A stretch of DNA of 45,725 bases. Origin: Ruminococcus sp. (GTDB lineage Bacteria > Bacillota > Clostridia > Oscillospirales > Ruminococcaceae). Position numbers and translations under genes: made by a program. The notes under the pieces were generated by a model. That model was not told the DNA's origin. It saw only the letters and a list, made by a program, of their open reading frames with translations, and did not search any database. The DNA is taken from the NCBI GenBank assembly GCA_017624895.1, contig JAGAMB010000008.1, positions 1 through 45,725 of the forward strand, written 5' to 3'. Below are positions 17,089 through 25,786 of the stretch, piece by piece; within the stretch, counting starts at the first letter, position 1; every line of letters starts with the position of its first letter.

Positions 17089-17439
17089 ATGAAAATTAGT
17101 AATGATATGACTATGGAAGAAATAATAATCGGTTTTGAGGAGAAATACAACGGAGATTTCAACTGGAGTTTAATTCCCGAAACAAATAATTATTATATAA
17201 CAGAATTAAAAAAAGAGCTTGGCGCTGACAATCCGCTGTTTCAGCATACAGTCTGCGCTATAGCAAAATGCGAATCCAATGATGATGTTTTATATGTACT
17301 GAATGGCGATATATGGCGAATTTATCATCTCACCTATTCTGCAAACAATTCTGAGGGATACCCTAAATACAAAGAATTTCCGAGCATAAAAGCCGCAGCT
17401 GAATATATACAGGATAGATTTCTGAAAGAATATTTTTAA
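17089..17439 (+). CDS. hypothetical small protein paired with the preceding gene
   Basis: 116 aa from ATG 17089. The upstream CGAGGA inside the end of the previous gene can serve as ribosome binding site, so the two are probably translated together. No family is recognised. The protein is soluble and acidic and shares a short EEKYNG stretch with the preceding protein, which may be coincidence or distant relatedness. The C-terminal half (VLYVLNGDIWRIYHLTYS, then KEFPSIKAAAEYIQDRF) looks like an alpha/beta fold seen in SMI1- or other Imm-type proteins; this is a weak impression. Confidence 0.6.
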   Translation: MKISNDMTMEEIIIGFEEKYNGDFNWSLIPETNNYYITELKKELGADNPLFQHTVCAIAKCESNDDVLYVLNGDIWRIYHLTYSANNSEGYPKYKEFPSIKAAAEYIQDRFLKEYF

Positions 17440-17475
17440 TTTCAAGTTAAAATATGAAAATATATCCAACAGCTA

Positions 17476-17504
17476 TTGACAAATAAGCCAAGCTATGATA
17501 TAAT
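17476..17504 (+). promoter_or_regulatory. consensus SigA promoter of rpmE
   Basis: Perfect TTGACA (17476-17481), 17-nt spacer and perfect TATAAT (17499-17504), with extended -10 TGA. This is the strongest promoter in the window, as expected for a ribosomal protein gene. Confidence 0.93.
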
Positions 17505-17510
17505 ATATAT

Positions 17511-17619
17511 CTGATGTATGCTTGCACTACTGTCTAAGGGCATATCTGCCGTGAAAACGGTTGATATTGATGATGGGCTGCACGATTTACAGAAAATTTA
17601 ATAAAATGAGGTGAAAATC
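17511..17619 (+). promoter_or_regulatory. structured 5' leader of rpmE (candidate L31 leader)
   Basis: About 105 nt separate the promoter from the GTG start. The leader contains adjacent hairpins GGCA-TATC-TGCC (17540-17551) and CCGT-GAAA-ACGG just downstream, the latter with a GNRA tetraloop, flanked by TTGCAC and CTGCACG. L31 leaders that allow autoregulation are known in Firmicutes; I cannot verify a match to that Rfam family by eye. Confidence 0.5.
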
Positions 17620-17823
17620 GTGAAAGAGGGAATCCATCCTAACTTTGTAAAGACAACTATTACTTGCCATTGCGGTAACGTAATCGAAACAATGTCTACA
17701 AAGGAGAACATCAAGGTTGAAATCTGCTCAAAGTGCCATCCTTTCTATACTGGCAAGCAGAAGCTTGTTGATACAGGCGGACGTGTTGACAGATTCAAGA
17801 AGCGTTTCAATCTCGATAAGTAA
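17620..17823 (+). CDS. rpmE: 50S ribosomal protein L31
   Basis: 67 aa from GTG 17620, five bases after GAGGTGA; this gives the canonical MKEGIHP N-terminus, whereas an upstream GTG at 17611 overlaps the ribosome binding site. The zinc-binding form: CHC near residue 16 and [13 protein letters not shown] with the other two cysteines. The C-terminal [12 protein letters not shown] is diagnostic. L31 bridges the two ribosomal subunits. Single-gene unit with consensus promoter, structured leader and strong terminator. Confidence 0.97.
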   Translation: MKEGIHPNFVKTTITCHCGNVIETMSTKENIKVEICSKCHPFYTGKQKLVDTGGRVDRFKKRFNLDK

Positions 17824-17830
17824 AATCATT

Positions 17831-17860
17831 AATAAGCCGCTCAATATGAGCGGCTTATTT
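17831..17860 (+). terminator. Rho-independent terminator of rpmE
   Basis: A 13-bp perfect stem AATAAGCCGCTCA (17831-17843)/TGAGCGGCTTATT (17847-17859) with loop ATA, ending in a short T-run. It lies 7 bp after the stop. Confidence 0.9.
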
Positions 17861-17880
17861 GCACAGATTGAGGATTTTTT

Positions 17881-18519
17881 ATGAACTATTTCACAATTTC
17901 AAAACCTGCCAGCGACTCCTTCATCGAGAAAAAATCCGAATTTATCGGATATATCGCTCCTGTGAAAACAAATGATGAAGCTGTCGCTTTTATAAATCAG
18001 ATAAAGGCTATGCACCGAAAAGCAAGGCATAACGTCTATGCTTATATCCTCCGCGAGGACAATATTTCCCGATATTCCGACGACGGAGAGCCGCAGGGTA
18101 CGGCTGGTGTGCCTGTCCTTGAGGTACTGCAAAAACGCGGTCTTACCGATGTCTGTGTTGTTGTTACCCGATATTTCGGCGGCATACTTCTTGGCGGCGG
18201 AGGCTTGCTCCGTGCCTATTCCCACGCAGCTTCTATTGCCTGCGATGCCGCACATATTATGGATATGCGGCTTTGTCACCGTCTTACCATAAAAACAGAC
18301 TATAATTTATACGGCAAGATAAATTATATCCTGCCCAATTTCGACGTCATCACTATGAACTCTGACTTTGCTGACGCTGTTACTCTTGAAATTCTTGTTA
18401 TGTCCGAAAAGCTTGATTCTCTGCGAAAAGAGCTGACTGAGGTTACTAACGACTCAGCAGAAGTGACAGACCTTGGTGAATTATACGAGGACTTTTCGTC
18501 AGTTATAACAAACTTTTAA
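17881..18519 (+). CDS. YigZ/IMPACT family protein
   Basis: 212 aa, full length for the family. The N-terminal UPF0029 domain shows the signature run: SEFIGY near residue 20, ARHNVYAYILRED, RYSDDGEPQGTAG, and VVVTRYFGGILLGGGGLLRAYS at about 96-117. The C-terminal domain (about 135-205) is the DUF1949 ferredoxin-like part. The eukaryotic relative IMPACT regulates the eIF2 kinase GCN2; bacterial members have no settled role, though a nucleic-acid or translation link is often proposed. It starts 20 bp after the rpmE terminator. I see no separate strong promoter. Confidence 0.93.
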   Translation: MNYFTISKPASDSFIEKKSEFIGYIAPVKTNDEAVAFINQIKAMHRKARHNVYAYILREDNISRYSDDGEPQGTAGVPVLEVLQKRGLTDVCVVVTRYFGGILLGGGGLLRAYSHAASIACDAAHIMDMRLCHRLTIKTDYNLYGKINYILPNFDVITMNSDFADAVTLEILVMSEKLDSLRKELTEVTNDSAEVTDLGELYEDFSSVITNF

Positions 18520-18609
18520 TTTCTCCGCAGAAAAATAAAGGATATTTATACTTTCGACAGTATAAGTATATATAAGCCTATAAGCCTCATCTCAGGAAAG
18601 GAGTTCATT

Positions 18610-19614
18610 ATGGAAAATGTAAGCATACGCGAAAAAATCGAGCTTGCAGAAGCTATGGTACACAGCGAATACGCCTGTTCAAGCACCGATTCCGAAATGA
18701 CAAAGCGTGAACTTGACGAGGAGAAATGCTCCTACCGCACAGATTTTCAGCGTGACCGTGACAGGATACTCCATTGTAACTCGTTCCGACGGCTTAAACG
18801 TAAAACTCAGGTTTTCCTCTCCCCTGTCGGCGACCACTATCGTACACGACTGACGCATACCCTTGAAGTATCACAGATCGCCCGTACTATTTCCCGATGT
18901 ATGAACCTTAACGAGGCGCTTACAGAGGCTATCGCGTTAGGTCACGATCTTGGCCATTCGCCTTTCGGTCATTGCGGTGAGGCTGTTCTCAATGAAATAT
19001 GCCCCCACGGATTCAAGCACTATCTTCAAAGCGTCAGAGTAGCTGAACGACTCGAAAAAAACGGCAAGGGACTTAATCTCACATGGGCTGTACGCAACGG
19101 CATTAAATGCCACACCAATATGACTGCTGCTACCCGCGAAGGCTGTGTTGTCCGTCTTGCTGACACTATCGCCTACATAAACCACGATATTGAGGATTCG
19201 ATCCGTGCAGATGTACTTCGCGCTGAACAGCTGCCAGCCGATTGCGTTGAAATTCTCGGTGACACAAAAACAAAGCGTATCACAACGCTTATCGCCTCGG
19301 TTATCGCTCACGGCAGCGAAACCATCGACTTTGAACCCGAAATACGCAAAGCACATGATGATCTGCGGAGCTTTATGTTCAGAACGGTCTACACCAATCC
19401 CGACGCAAAGCAGGAGGAGGGAAAGGCTGAATTGCTTATACGCAAGCTCTACAGATATTTTAAGGAAAATTCTTCGCTGCTCCCCCCTCTTTATCTTGAT
19501 ATTGCAGAGGAGTCCGATATTGACCTTGCTGTTTGCGACTATATATCGGGAATGAGCGACGAATATGCCGTTGATCTCTATACGGAGCTTTTTGTTCCGA
19601 AATTCTGGAAATAA
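18610..19614 (+). CDS. dgt: deoxyguanosinetriphosphate triphosphohydrolase (dGTPase-like)
   Basis: 334 aa, the shorter clostridial form. The HD domain is complete: RLTHTLEV (first His), GHDLGHSPFGHCGE with the His-Asp pair, and ADTIAYINHDIED (last Asp) further on. The upstream FRRLKRKTQVF segment is typical. These enzymes remove triphosphate from dNTPs and influence dNTP pools for replication. AGGAAAGGAG precedes the ATG. It leads a dgt-dnaG-rpoD cluster (23 bp before dnaG), a common clostridial order that couples nucleotide control with the primase and main sigma factor. A TATACT/AGTATA hairpin lies at about 18547-18564 upstream. Confidence 0.93.
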   Translation: MENVSIREKIELAEAMVHSEYACSSTDSEMTKRELDEEKCSYRTDFQRDRDRILHCNSFRRLKRKTQVFLSPVGDHYRTRLTHTLEVSQIARTISRCMNLNEALTEAIALGHDLGHSPFGHCGEAVLNEICPHGFKHYLQSVRVAERLEKNGKGLNLTWAVRNGIKCHTNMTAATREGCVVRLADTIAYINHDIEDSIRADVLRAEQLPADCVEILGDTKTKRITTLIASVIAHGSETIDFEPEIRKAHDDLRSFMFRTVYTNPDAKQEEGKAELLIRKLYRYFKENSSLLPPLYLDIAEESDIDLAVCDYISGMSDEYAVDLYTELFVPKFWK

Positions 19615-19637
19615 TAAATTATACGGAGGTGTGAGCT

Positions 19638-21383
19638 ATGGCATTGAACGATGAATTTACTCTTGAGCTGAAAAATGCAAACCCCATCGACAGCGTTATA
19701 AGCTCATATGTCCAGCTGAAAAAACGTGGCAGAACTCTTGTATGCAACTGCCCGTTCCACTCCGAAAAAACTCCATCATTTACAGTTTTTCTCGACTCTC
19801 AGAGCTTTTACTGCTTTGGCTGCGGTGCCGGAGGCGATATTTTCACCTTTGTGATGAAAGCTGAAAATCTTGATTTTATGGAAGCTGTAAGACTTATCGC
19901 TGAAAGAAGCGGTATGACCGTCCCGGAAAGAAAAAACAACTCCCCGGACAACAGCCAGCGAAGAACAAGAATATACGAAATGAACCGTCTTGCCGCCAAT
20001 TTTTTCTATAAAAATCTTGTCAGCGGCAAGGATAAATCAGGTCTTGACTATTTTATAAAACGTCAGCTAAGTCCTCAGACTATAAAAAAATTTGGTCTTG
20101 GCTACGCACCCGACTCGTGGGATGAGCTATGTACTATGCTCATATCAAAGGGTTACTCTGAATATGAGATAACCGATGCATGGCTTGCAGGACGCTCTCA
20201 GAAAAATAACCGGCTTTACGATATGTTCCGAAAGCGCGTGATGTTCCCCATTGTTGATATGAGAGGAAACGTTATCGGCTTCGGCGGCCGTGTACTTGAC
20301 GACTCAAAGCCTAAGTATCTCAACACAAGCAAAACCCTTGTATTTGACAAAGGCTCAAATCTTTTTGCTATGAATTTTGCTAAAAACTCCGACAGCAAAC
20401 GGCTTATCCTATGTGAGGGATATATGGACGTTATCGCTGTCAATCAGGCAGGTTTTGACAACGCTATTGCTACTCTCGGAACAGCAATTACTCCCGATCA
20501 GGCGCGGCTTGTGAAGCGCTATGCCGAGGAGGTTATAATCGCCTACGACAGCGACGGTGCAGGTCAGACTGCTGCCCGTAAAGCTATTTCACACTTTTCA
20601 GATGTGGGACTTCGCACACGTATCCTCCGAATGGAGGGCGCAAAGGATCCCGATGAATATATAAAAAAATTCGGCGTTCAGCGTTTCCGTATGCTAATTG
20701 ACAAATCCGATGACGCCAATAATTTTCTTATCGACCGCTGCGAAAACGACCTTGATATCGAAACTGAAGCAGGCAAGGTTGAGCTGCTAAAACGTGTATC
20801 ACGAGTTCTCGCGGAAATACCTACAGCTCTTGAACGCGAGGTATATATATCAAGAACCGCCAAGAAATACGACTTCCCCGTTGATGTGCTGAAAGCCCAT
20901 ATTGACGGTATGATACGAAAAAACAGCTATAATGAGAAGCAAAATCAATGGCGTACTATAAAAGCACAGACAGCTGTATCACATGATGTAATTAACCCTG
21001 AGGCTTCCAAGCACAAAAAAGAAGCGCGGGCAGAGGAAATTATCATTTGCCGCCTTATGCGCCACCCTGAGGAAGCAGATAAGCTGCGGGAAACAGCACC
21101 GCCTGAAATTTTTGTAACCCAATTCAATAAAAAAGTTTACGAGGCGCTGCTCAACATAGCGGACAACGCTAAAGAAATATCACTTTCCATTATCGGAGAT
21201 GAATTTTCTCCGGATGAAATGGGTAAAATATCAGGCATACAGGCAAAAAATCGCGATATGACAATTTCTGCGGCTTCTGTTGCCGATTGCGCAAATGTAC
21301 TAAAAAACCACAAATCTCTAAAAACAGCGGAGGATATTTCCGACGATGATATAAGAAATATCTTTGCTTCAAAAAAATCATAG
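19638..21383 (+). CDS. dnaG: DNA primase
   Basis: 581 aa. The N-terminal zinc finger is intact (CNCPFH near residue 36-41 and [13 protein letters not shown] near 58-70). The catalytic core has the Toprim motifs [13 protein letters not shown] and [11 protein letters not shown]. The C-terminal third should bind the DnaB helicase and is variable, as usual. Primase makes RNA primers at the replication fork. It follows dgt and precedes rpoD by about 70 bp, the classical macromolecular synthesis operon order without rpsU. Confidence 0.97.
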   Translation: MALNDEFTLELKNANPIDSVISSYVQLKKRGRTLVCNCPFHSEKTPSFTVFLDSQSFYCFGCGAGGDIFTFVMKAENLDFMEAVRLIAERSGMTVPERKNNSPDNSQRRTRIYEMNRLAANFFYKNLVSGKDKSGLDYFIKRQLSPQTIKKFGLGYAPDSWDELCTMLISKGYSEYEITDAWLAGRSQKNNRLYDMFRKRVMFPIVDMRGNVIGFGGRVLDDSKPKYLNTSKTLVFDKGSNLFAMNFAKNSDSKRLILCEGYMDVIAVNQAGFDNAIATLGTAITPDQARLVKRYAEEVIIAYDSDGAGQTAARKAISHFSDVGLRTRILRMEGAKDPDEYIKKFGVQRFRMLIDKSDDANNFLIDRCENDLDIETEAGKVELLKRVSRVLAEIPTALEREVYISRTAKKYDFPVDVLKAHIDGMIRKNSYNEKQNQWRTIKAQTAVSHDVINPEASKHKKEARAEEIIICRLMRHPEEADKLRETAPPEIFVTQFNKKVYEALLNIADNAKEISLSIIGDEFSPDEMGKISGIQAKNRDMTISAASVADCANVLKNHKSLKTAEDISDDDIRNIFASKKS

Positions 21384-21453
21384 GAAGCATATCATATACC
21401 ATAGGAAAAGGCATTCCATTGGGAATTGCCGCGAAAAAAAAGGAGGAATCACC

Positions 21454-22539
21454 ATGGATTCAAAGAAAAACACTATTGATGCTCTTATTGAACAGGGACA
21501 GGCAAACGGTAAGCTGACCACCAAGGAAATTACCGACGCACTTGAAGAGCTTGACTTTGATGTTGACCAGATCAACACCTTTTATGATCGCTGTGAAGCT
21601 CTCAACATTGAAATCGTCGAGGATATGAACATTGATTCCGACCTTAAAATCGGTCTTGATTCCACTATTACCGACGATCTCGAAATGGCACTGTCAACTG
21701 AGGGTATTGCCATTGATGACCCTGTAAAGGTTTACCTGAAAGAAATCGGACGCGTTCCGCTTCTCGCAACAGAGGAGGAGATCGAGCTTGCTCAGCGTAT
21801 GGCAAAGGGCGACAGATATGCTAAAAAGCGTCTTTGTGAAGCAAACCTTCGTCTTGTTGTAAGCATTGCCAAGAAGTATGTTGGCAGAGGTATGCAGTTC
21901 CTCGACCTTATCCAGGAGGGTAATCTTGGTCTTATCAAGGCTGTTGAGAAATTCGACTACACAAAGGGCTTTAAGTTCTCCACATATGCTACATGGTGGA
22001 TTCGTCAGGCTATAACAAGAGCAATTGCAGATCAGGCAAGAACAATCCGTATTCCTGTTCATATGGTGGAAACTATTACAAAGGTTAAGAAGGTTTCATC
22101 ACAGCTCCTCCATGAAAACGGACACGATCCAAGTCCTGAGGAAATCGCTGAAAAGCTGAGTATGCCTGTTGACAAGGTTCGCGAGATTATGCGTGTTGCA
22201 CAGGATCCTGTATCCCTTGAAACTCCTATTGGTGAGGAGGAGGACAGCCACCTCGGTGACTTTATCCCTGATGATGACGCCCCTGCACCTGCTGAGGCTG
22301 CATCACATACACTCCTCAAGGAGCAGCTCAACGAGGTTCTTAACACACTTACCGACCGTGAGGCAAAGGTTCTGAAGCTCCGTTTTGGTCTTGAGGACGG
22401 CAAAGCACGTACCCTTGAGGAAGTAGGACAGCGTTTCGATGTAACCCGTGAACGTATCCGTCAGATCGAAGCTAAGGCACTCCGTAAGCTCCGTCATCCA
22501 AGCCGCAGTAAAAAGGTCAAGGACTTCCTTGATGAATGA
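21454..22539 (+). CDS. rpoD: primary RNA polymerase sigma factor SigA/RpoD
   Basis: 361 aa from ATG 21454, eight bases after AGGAGG; an upstream in-frame start at 21364 overlaps the dnaG end and has no ribosome binding site. Region 1.1 is at residues ~1-70. Region 1.2 begins [16 protein letters not shown]; region 2 contains the -10-binding helix ([20 protein letters not shown]); region 3 follows; region 4 has the -35-binding helix [20 protein letters not shown] and ends LRHPSRS. This is the housekeeping sigma factor, consistent with the many consensus promoters in the window. A terminator follows. Confidence 0.98.
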   Translation: MDSKKNTIDALIEQGQANGKLTTKEITDALEELDFDVDQINTFYDRCEALNIEIVEDMNIDSDLKIGLDSTITDDLEMALSTEGIAIDDPVKVYLKEIGRVPLLATEEEIELAQRMAKGDRYAKKRLCEANLRLVVSIAKKYVGRGMQFLDLIQEGNLGLIKAVEKFDYTKGFKFSTYATWWIRQAITRAIADQARTIRIPVHMVETITKVKKVSSQLLHENGHDPSPEEIAEKLSMPVDKVREIMRVAQDPVSLETPIGEEEDSHLGDFIPDDDAPAPAEAASHTLLKEQLNEVLNTLTDREAKVLKLRFGLEDGKARTLEEVGQRFDVTRERIRQIEAKALRKLRHPSRSKKVKDFLDE

Positions 22540-22583
22540 TAAGCGGCAAATACATAATGCTGAGGCTATATTTTAACAGACTG

Positions 22584-22610
22584 AGGACACGGTACGCCGT
22601 GTCCTTTATT
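22584..22610 (+). terminator. terminator of the dgt-dnaG-rpoD cluster
   Basis: AGGACACGG (22584-22592) pairs with CCGTGTCCT (22597-22605) across a TACG loop and runs into TTATT. Confidence 0.8.
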
Positions 22611-22770
22611 ATTGCTCCACCAACTAAACCTTGCTGTCAAATACTCGGCATAAAGAAAATTTCTCTACGTCAGAAAAACTTGAAATGCGACAGCATTCCT
22701 GCATTTTTCTTCCTTGATAAATTCCCTTTCTGCTTTCGTCTTTTTGGCAAGGTATAATTGGTGGAGCAAT
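22611..22770. repeat. 160-bp MITE-like element with 25-bp imperfect terminal inverted repeats
   Basis: ATTGCTCCACCAA (22611-22623) and its exact complement (22758-22770) bound the element. The match continues inward (ACCTTGC on both arms) with two or three mismatches. The interior has no supported gene. Immediately outside the right end, about 22771-22795, lies a segment (GTCCGCCTTGACATA) that recurs in reverse orientation inside the element at 28.8 kb, marking a dispersed repeat. No clear target duplication is visible. Confidence 0.65.
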
Positions 22771-22866
22771 ATACTCGTCGTCCGCCTTGACATATATCAT
22801 TTTTTCTGCTAACATCTTAGAAATTGGTATAAAATAATAATTTATAATTTAATAACAAATATTATA

Positions 22867-22895
22867 TTGACTTTATTTTAGATATATTGTATAAT
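22867..22895 (+). promoter_or_regulatory. SigA promoter of the EAL gene
   Basis: TTGACT (22867-22872), 17-nt spacer, TATAAT (22890-22895). It predicts a leader of about 112 nt. Confidence 0.8.
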
Positions 22896-22904
22896 TAAAT
22901 TGAT

Positions 22905-23004
22905 GTATTATGGTTTGCTGTCAACCATAAAAGACAGCCACGCAAACGAATGCCCCGTAAAAGGCAGCTGTAATATCAGCTGTCGGCAGTTCAACAGCGT
23001 AACC
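22905..23004 (+). promoter_or_regulatory. structured leader upstream of the EAL gene
   Basis: Several nested pairings are visible: GCTGTC (22917-22922)/GACAGC (22933-22938), TGCC (22951-22954)/GGCA, CAGCTG (22965-22970)/(22977-22982), and an outer GGTT (22912-22915)/AACC (23001-23004) pairing next to the ribosome binding site. A single-stranded CACGCAAA (22939-22946) after the first stem and a later GTAAAA recall parts of the c-di-GMP-I (GEMM) consensus. The GNRA loop and the conserved 3' strand are not evident, so this is a candidate structured RNA only. Confidence 0.35.
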
Positions 23005-23014
23005 AGGAGTTGCT

Positions 23015-25750
23015 ATGAGTATATTCAATCTTTCAAAAGAGCCTCCCGAGCTTAGCCGCGACTGGAAAGTATTCCAGCAATTTATGGGAAACATCGGAGC
23101 ATTTACATATGTCGCCAGAAACAAGACTGCATACCTTGACGATGTTGCCTGCCGTATGCTTTCCTGCTCCGGAAATAAGCTAAACGAATTTGAATTTTTC
23201 AACCTTCTCGAAAAAATCTCTAAAATGCCTGTAGAGGGACAAAAGCACATCTATAACTTCACTAACAACAATAAAACCAGATACATTAAAATGAATATCT
23301 ATGAATCAAGTGATGAATGGCTGGGCTTCGTACAGGATTATACACGCCAGATCGCAAATATCCGCGAAAATGATTTCGTCGAATATGATCCCGTTACAAA
23401 GCTGCCCTCTTACCCATATTTCTCTCAGCAGATAAAAAAACTTCTCCCCGATGTACAGAATTGCTGCCTCGCAACGCTGTATATCAACGGCATCGAAAAG
23501 CTCGGCTCATTTCTTACAGTTGACAGCACAAACAGCTGTATTGCATCTGTTGCAGAAATTCTCAACAGCTTTGCTTCAGAAAATGTTTTCATCGGTACAA
23601 AATCGGGCTATGAAATGCTTGCTTTCTTCAAGGACTGCGACAGAATGTTTATCTACAATATCCTCAACAGTATGGATGAAGCTGTACAGAACTGTATTAT
23701 TACTGACGATTTCGGTGAAATAATCGACATCTCCGATAAAAGCAAGCTCAGTCTGTCAATTGGCTGCTCATCATATCCGAATGAGGCTACAGATTTCAAT
23801 ATGCTGGTAAATTATTCGGAATTTGCTCTTTATGAAGCACGTACTGACCGCCGTCATGTTATCAACTGGTTCTCCGAAAGCAACTACAGCCGTGAAAAGG
23901 ACGCTTACAAAAATGCTCAGCTTTTCAACAGAATGATAACTGAAAATCTCTTTACCTATCACGTTCAGCCTATCGTCGAAACAACAACCGGCAGCATCGT
24001 TGCTTATGAGGCTCTTATGCGCAGCACAGGCGATATAAAAATGGAGCCGAAACAAATACTTGCAATTGCAGCAGGTCAGAATTCCCTTTATGCCGTGGAA
24101 AAACTGACTTTATTCAATACGCTGAAACTTATAAGCGAAAATCAGAGCGTATTCGAGAACAAAAAGCTTTTTATCAACTCAATGTGCGAATACACCTTAA
24201 ACGAGGAGGATTTCAATGAGCTTTACCTGACCTACGGTGAACTTCTTGAAAAGTGCGTAATTGAAATCGTTGAGGACAGTACAGCTACTCCGGAGGTAGT
24301 AGAGCTTATCAAAAAACGTCTTGGATTTTCTCACTCCCAGCTTGCCATCGACGACTATGGTACCGGCTATTCAAACAGCTCAAATCTGCTTAAATATCGT
24401 CCAGATTATGTAAAAATTGACCGTTCCCTCATTTCGGATATTCATAACGATATGAAAAAACAGCAGCTTGTTACTCAGATAATCGACTTCTGCCGCGATA
24501 ATCAGCTCCAGACTCTTGCAGAGGGCGTTGAAACAGCTCAGGAAATGAAAACTGTTATCCGACTCGGTATTGACTTGATACAGGGTTATTACACCTCAAA
24601 GCCAAAGCCGCTTTTCCTTGACAGTATAGCTAAGGATATTAAAGACGAAATAATTAAAACAAATCTTGAAACACGGCCAAACGGCTCCAAAAAAGTGTAT
24701 GCCGCACAGAATGATACAGAAATCGACCTTCTTAAGCTTGCCCTCGAAAAATATACCGATATCCACATATATCAAAGTAAGCTCACTATTGTTGGCGATC
24801 CCGACAAGGCTGTAAAAATGAATATCACAATTATGGATAACCATAGCTGTGAGCTTACACTCAAAAATGTAAATATCGTCAGCGGAAACAGCAAACCTAC
24901 AATTTCCGTGGGTGAATACGCAAGACTTGTACTTAATGTTTCTAAAACAAATAAGCTTGCATATGCGGGAATTTATGTACCTATGGGTTCACAGTTTGAG
25001 CTTCGCGGAAAGGGAAGCCTTATCCTCGACTGCTATGCTACATACGGCATCGGAATAGGCAATGATTATGAACACAGCTATGGCGATATCACTATTGATA
25101 TGAACGGCAATCTTGAAATAATCTGCAATGGCACGGATATTGCGTCAATCGGCGGCGGCTTCAATGATGATGATTCCGAGATAAAGCTCCTTTCAGGCAA
25201 TATCAAGGTTGATATGCACACACACAACGGTATCGGCGTTGGAAGCTTTAACGGTGACGCAAATATAGAAATTTCTGAAAACTGTCAGCTTGATATGGCG
25301 CTTTCAGGAAAAAGAATTACAGGTATAGGAAGCTTCCGCGGAATTTCAACAATCGGCACTTCGGCAGCTATAACACTCTCATGCAGCAGCGCTGAAGCTG
25401 TAGGAATTGGCGTCATCGAAGATGGCGAGGGAAGTATCCTTATCAAAAAGGGCAGGATATCGGCAAAAATGAACTCCGCAAAACAGGCTTGTATCGGTGC
25501 TATTGGCGGCAGCGTAAACACAAAAATTATGAACGCTGAAATTACTATCGACTCCGAGGGCGATTACGCTGTCGGTATCGGTGATTCTGAGGGCAGCGGA
25601 AACGTGTTTATTATGGACTCCTCAATTAATCTGAAAATGGCTTGCGGAAATCCCCGTGATATCTGCTCAGGCAGCGGAGATGTACAGATACAGAACTCTA
25701 CTGTAAATTCACTTGTTAACAATAAACGCATTGAGCATAACAGCAACTGA
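23015..25750 (+). CDS. PAS/degenerate GGDEF/EAL protein with C-terminal GIG-repeat (beta-helix-like) domain
   Basis: 911 aa with no signal peptide or membrane segment. Residues ~15-110 look like a PAS fold ending FVQDYTRQIANIREN. Residues ~115-290 form a GGDEF domain whose signature is S197-G-Y-E200, so diguanylate cyclase activity is unlikely. Residues ~300-550 are an EAL phosphodiesterase domain with key elements present: YEALMR (E332), INS, EIVED, DD446-447 in DDYGTGYS, VKIDRS, AEGVET and QGYY, so c-di-GMP hydrolysis is plausible. From ~570 to the end, about eight degenerate repeats of ~30 residues centred on GIG/GIGxG alternate with short beta strands, like a right-handed beta-helix usually seen in secreted adhesins. 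Here it is fused to a cytosolic signalling enzyme. It has its own promoter and structured leader; ychF follows after 36 bp. Confidence 0.88.
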   Translation: MSIFNLSKEPPELSRDWKVFQQFMGNIGAFTYVARNKTAYLDDVACRMLSCSGNKLNEFEFFNLLEKISKMPVEGQKHIYNFTNNNKTRYIKMNIYESSDEWLGFVQDYTRQIANIRENDFVEYDPVTKLPSYPYFSQQIKKLLPDVQNCCLATLYINGIEKLGSFLTVDSTNSCIASVAEILNSFASENVFIGTKSGYEMLAFFKDCDRMFIYNILNSMDEAVQNCIITDDFGEIIDISDKSKLSLSIGCSSYPNEATDFNMLVNYSEFALYEARTDRRHVINWFSESNYSREKDAYKNAQLFNRMITENLFTYHVQPIVETTTGSIVAYEALMRSTGDIKMEPKQILAIAAGQNSLYAVEKLTLFNTLKLISENQSVFENKKLFINSMCEYTLNEEDFNELYLTYGELLEKCVIEIVEDSTATPEVVELIKKRLGFSHSQLAIDDYGTGYSNSSNLLKYRPDYVKIDRSLISDIHNDMKKQQLVTQIIDFCRDNQLQTLAEGVETAQEMKTVIRLGIDLIQGYYTSKPKPLFLDSIAKDIKDEIIKTNLETRPNGSKKVYAAQNDTEIDLLKLALEKYTDIHIYQSKLTIVGDPDKAVKMNITIMDNHSCELTLKNVNIVSGNSKPTISVGEYARLVLNVSKTNKLAYAGIYVPMGSQFELRGKGSLILDCYATYGIGIGNDYEHSYGDITIDMNGNLEIICNGTDIASIGGGFNDDDSEIKLLSGNIKVDMHTHNGIGVGSFNGDANIEISENCQLDMALSGKRITGIGSFRGISTIGTSAAITLSCSSAEAVGIGVIEDGEGSILIKKGRISAKMNSAKQACIGAIGGSVNTKIMNAEITIDSEGDYAVGIGDSEGSGNVFIMDSSINLKMACGNPRDICSGSGDVQIQNSTVNSLVNNKRIEHNSN

Positions 25751-25786
25751 TGCGGAAATTTTCAATAAGAAAGGTAATTTTTAAAT

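Noticed and set aside
22624-22815. 63-residue minus-strand frame across the 22.6-kb element
   Set aside because: It spans repeat sequence, and the similar short frame in the 28.7-kb repeat shows that the similarity comes from the DNA repeat rather than from a gene.
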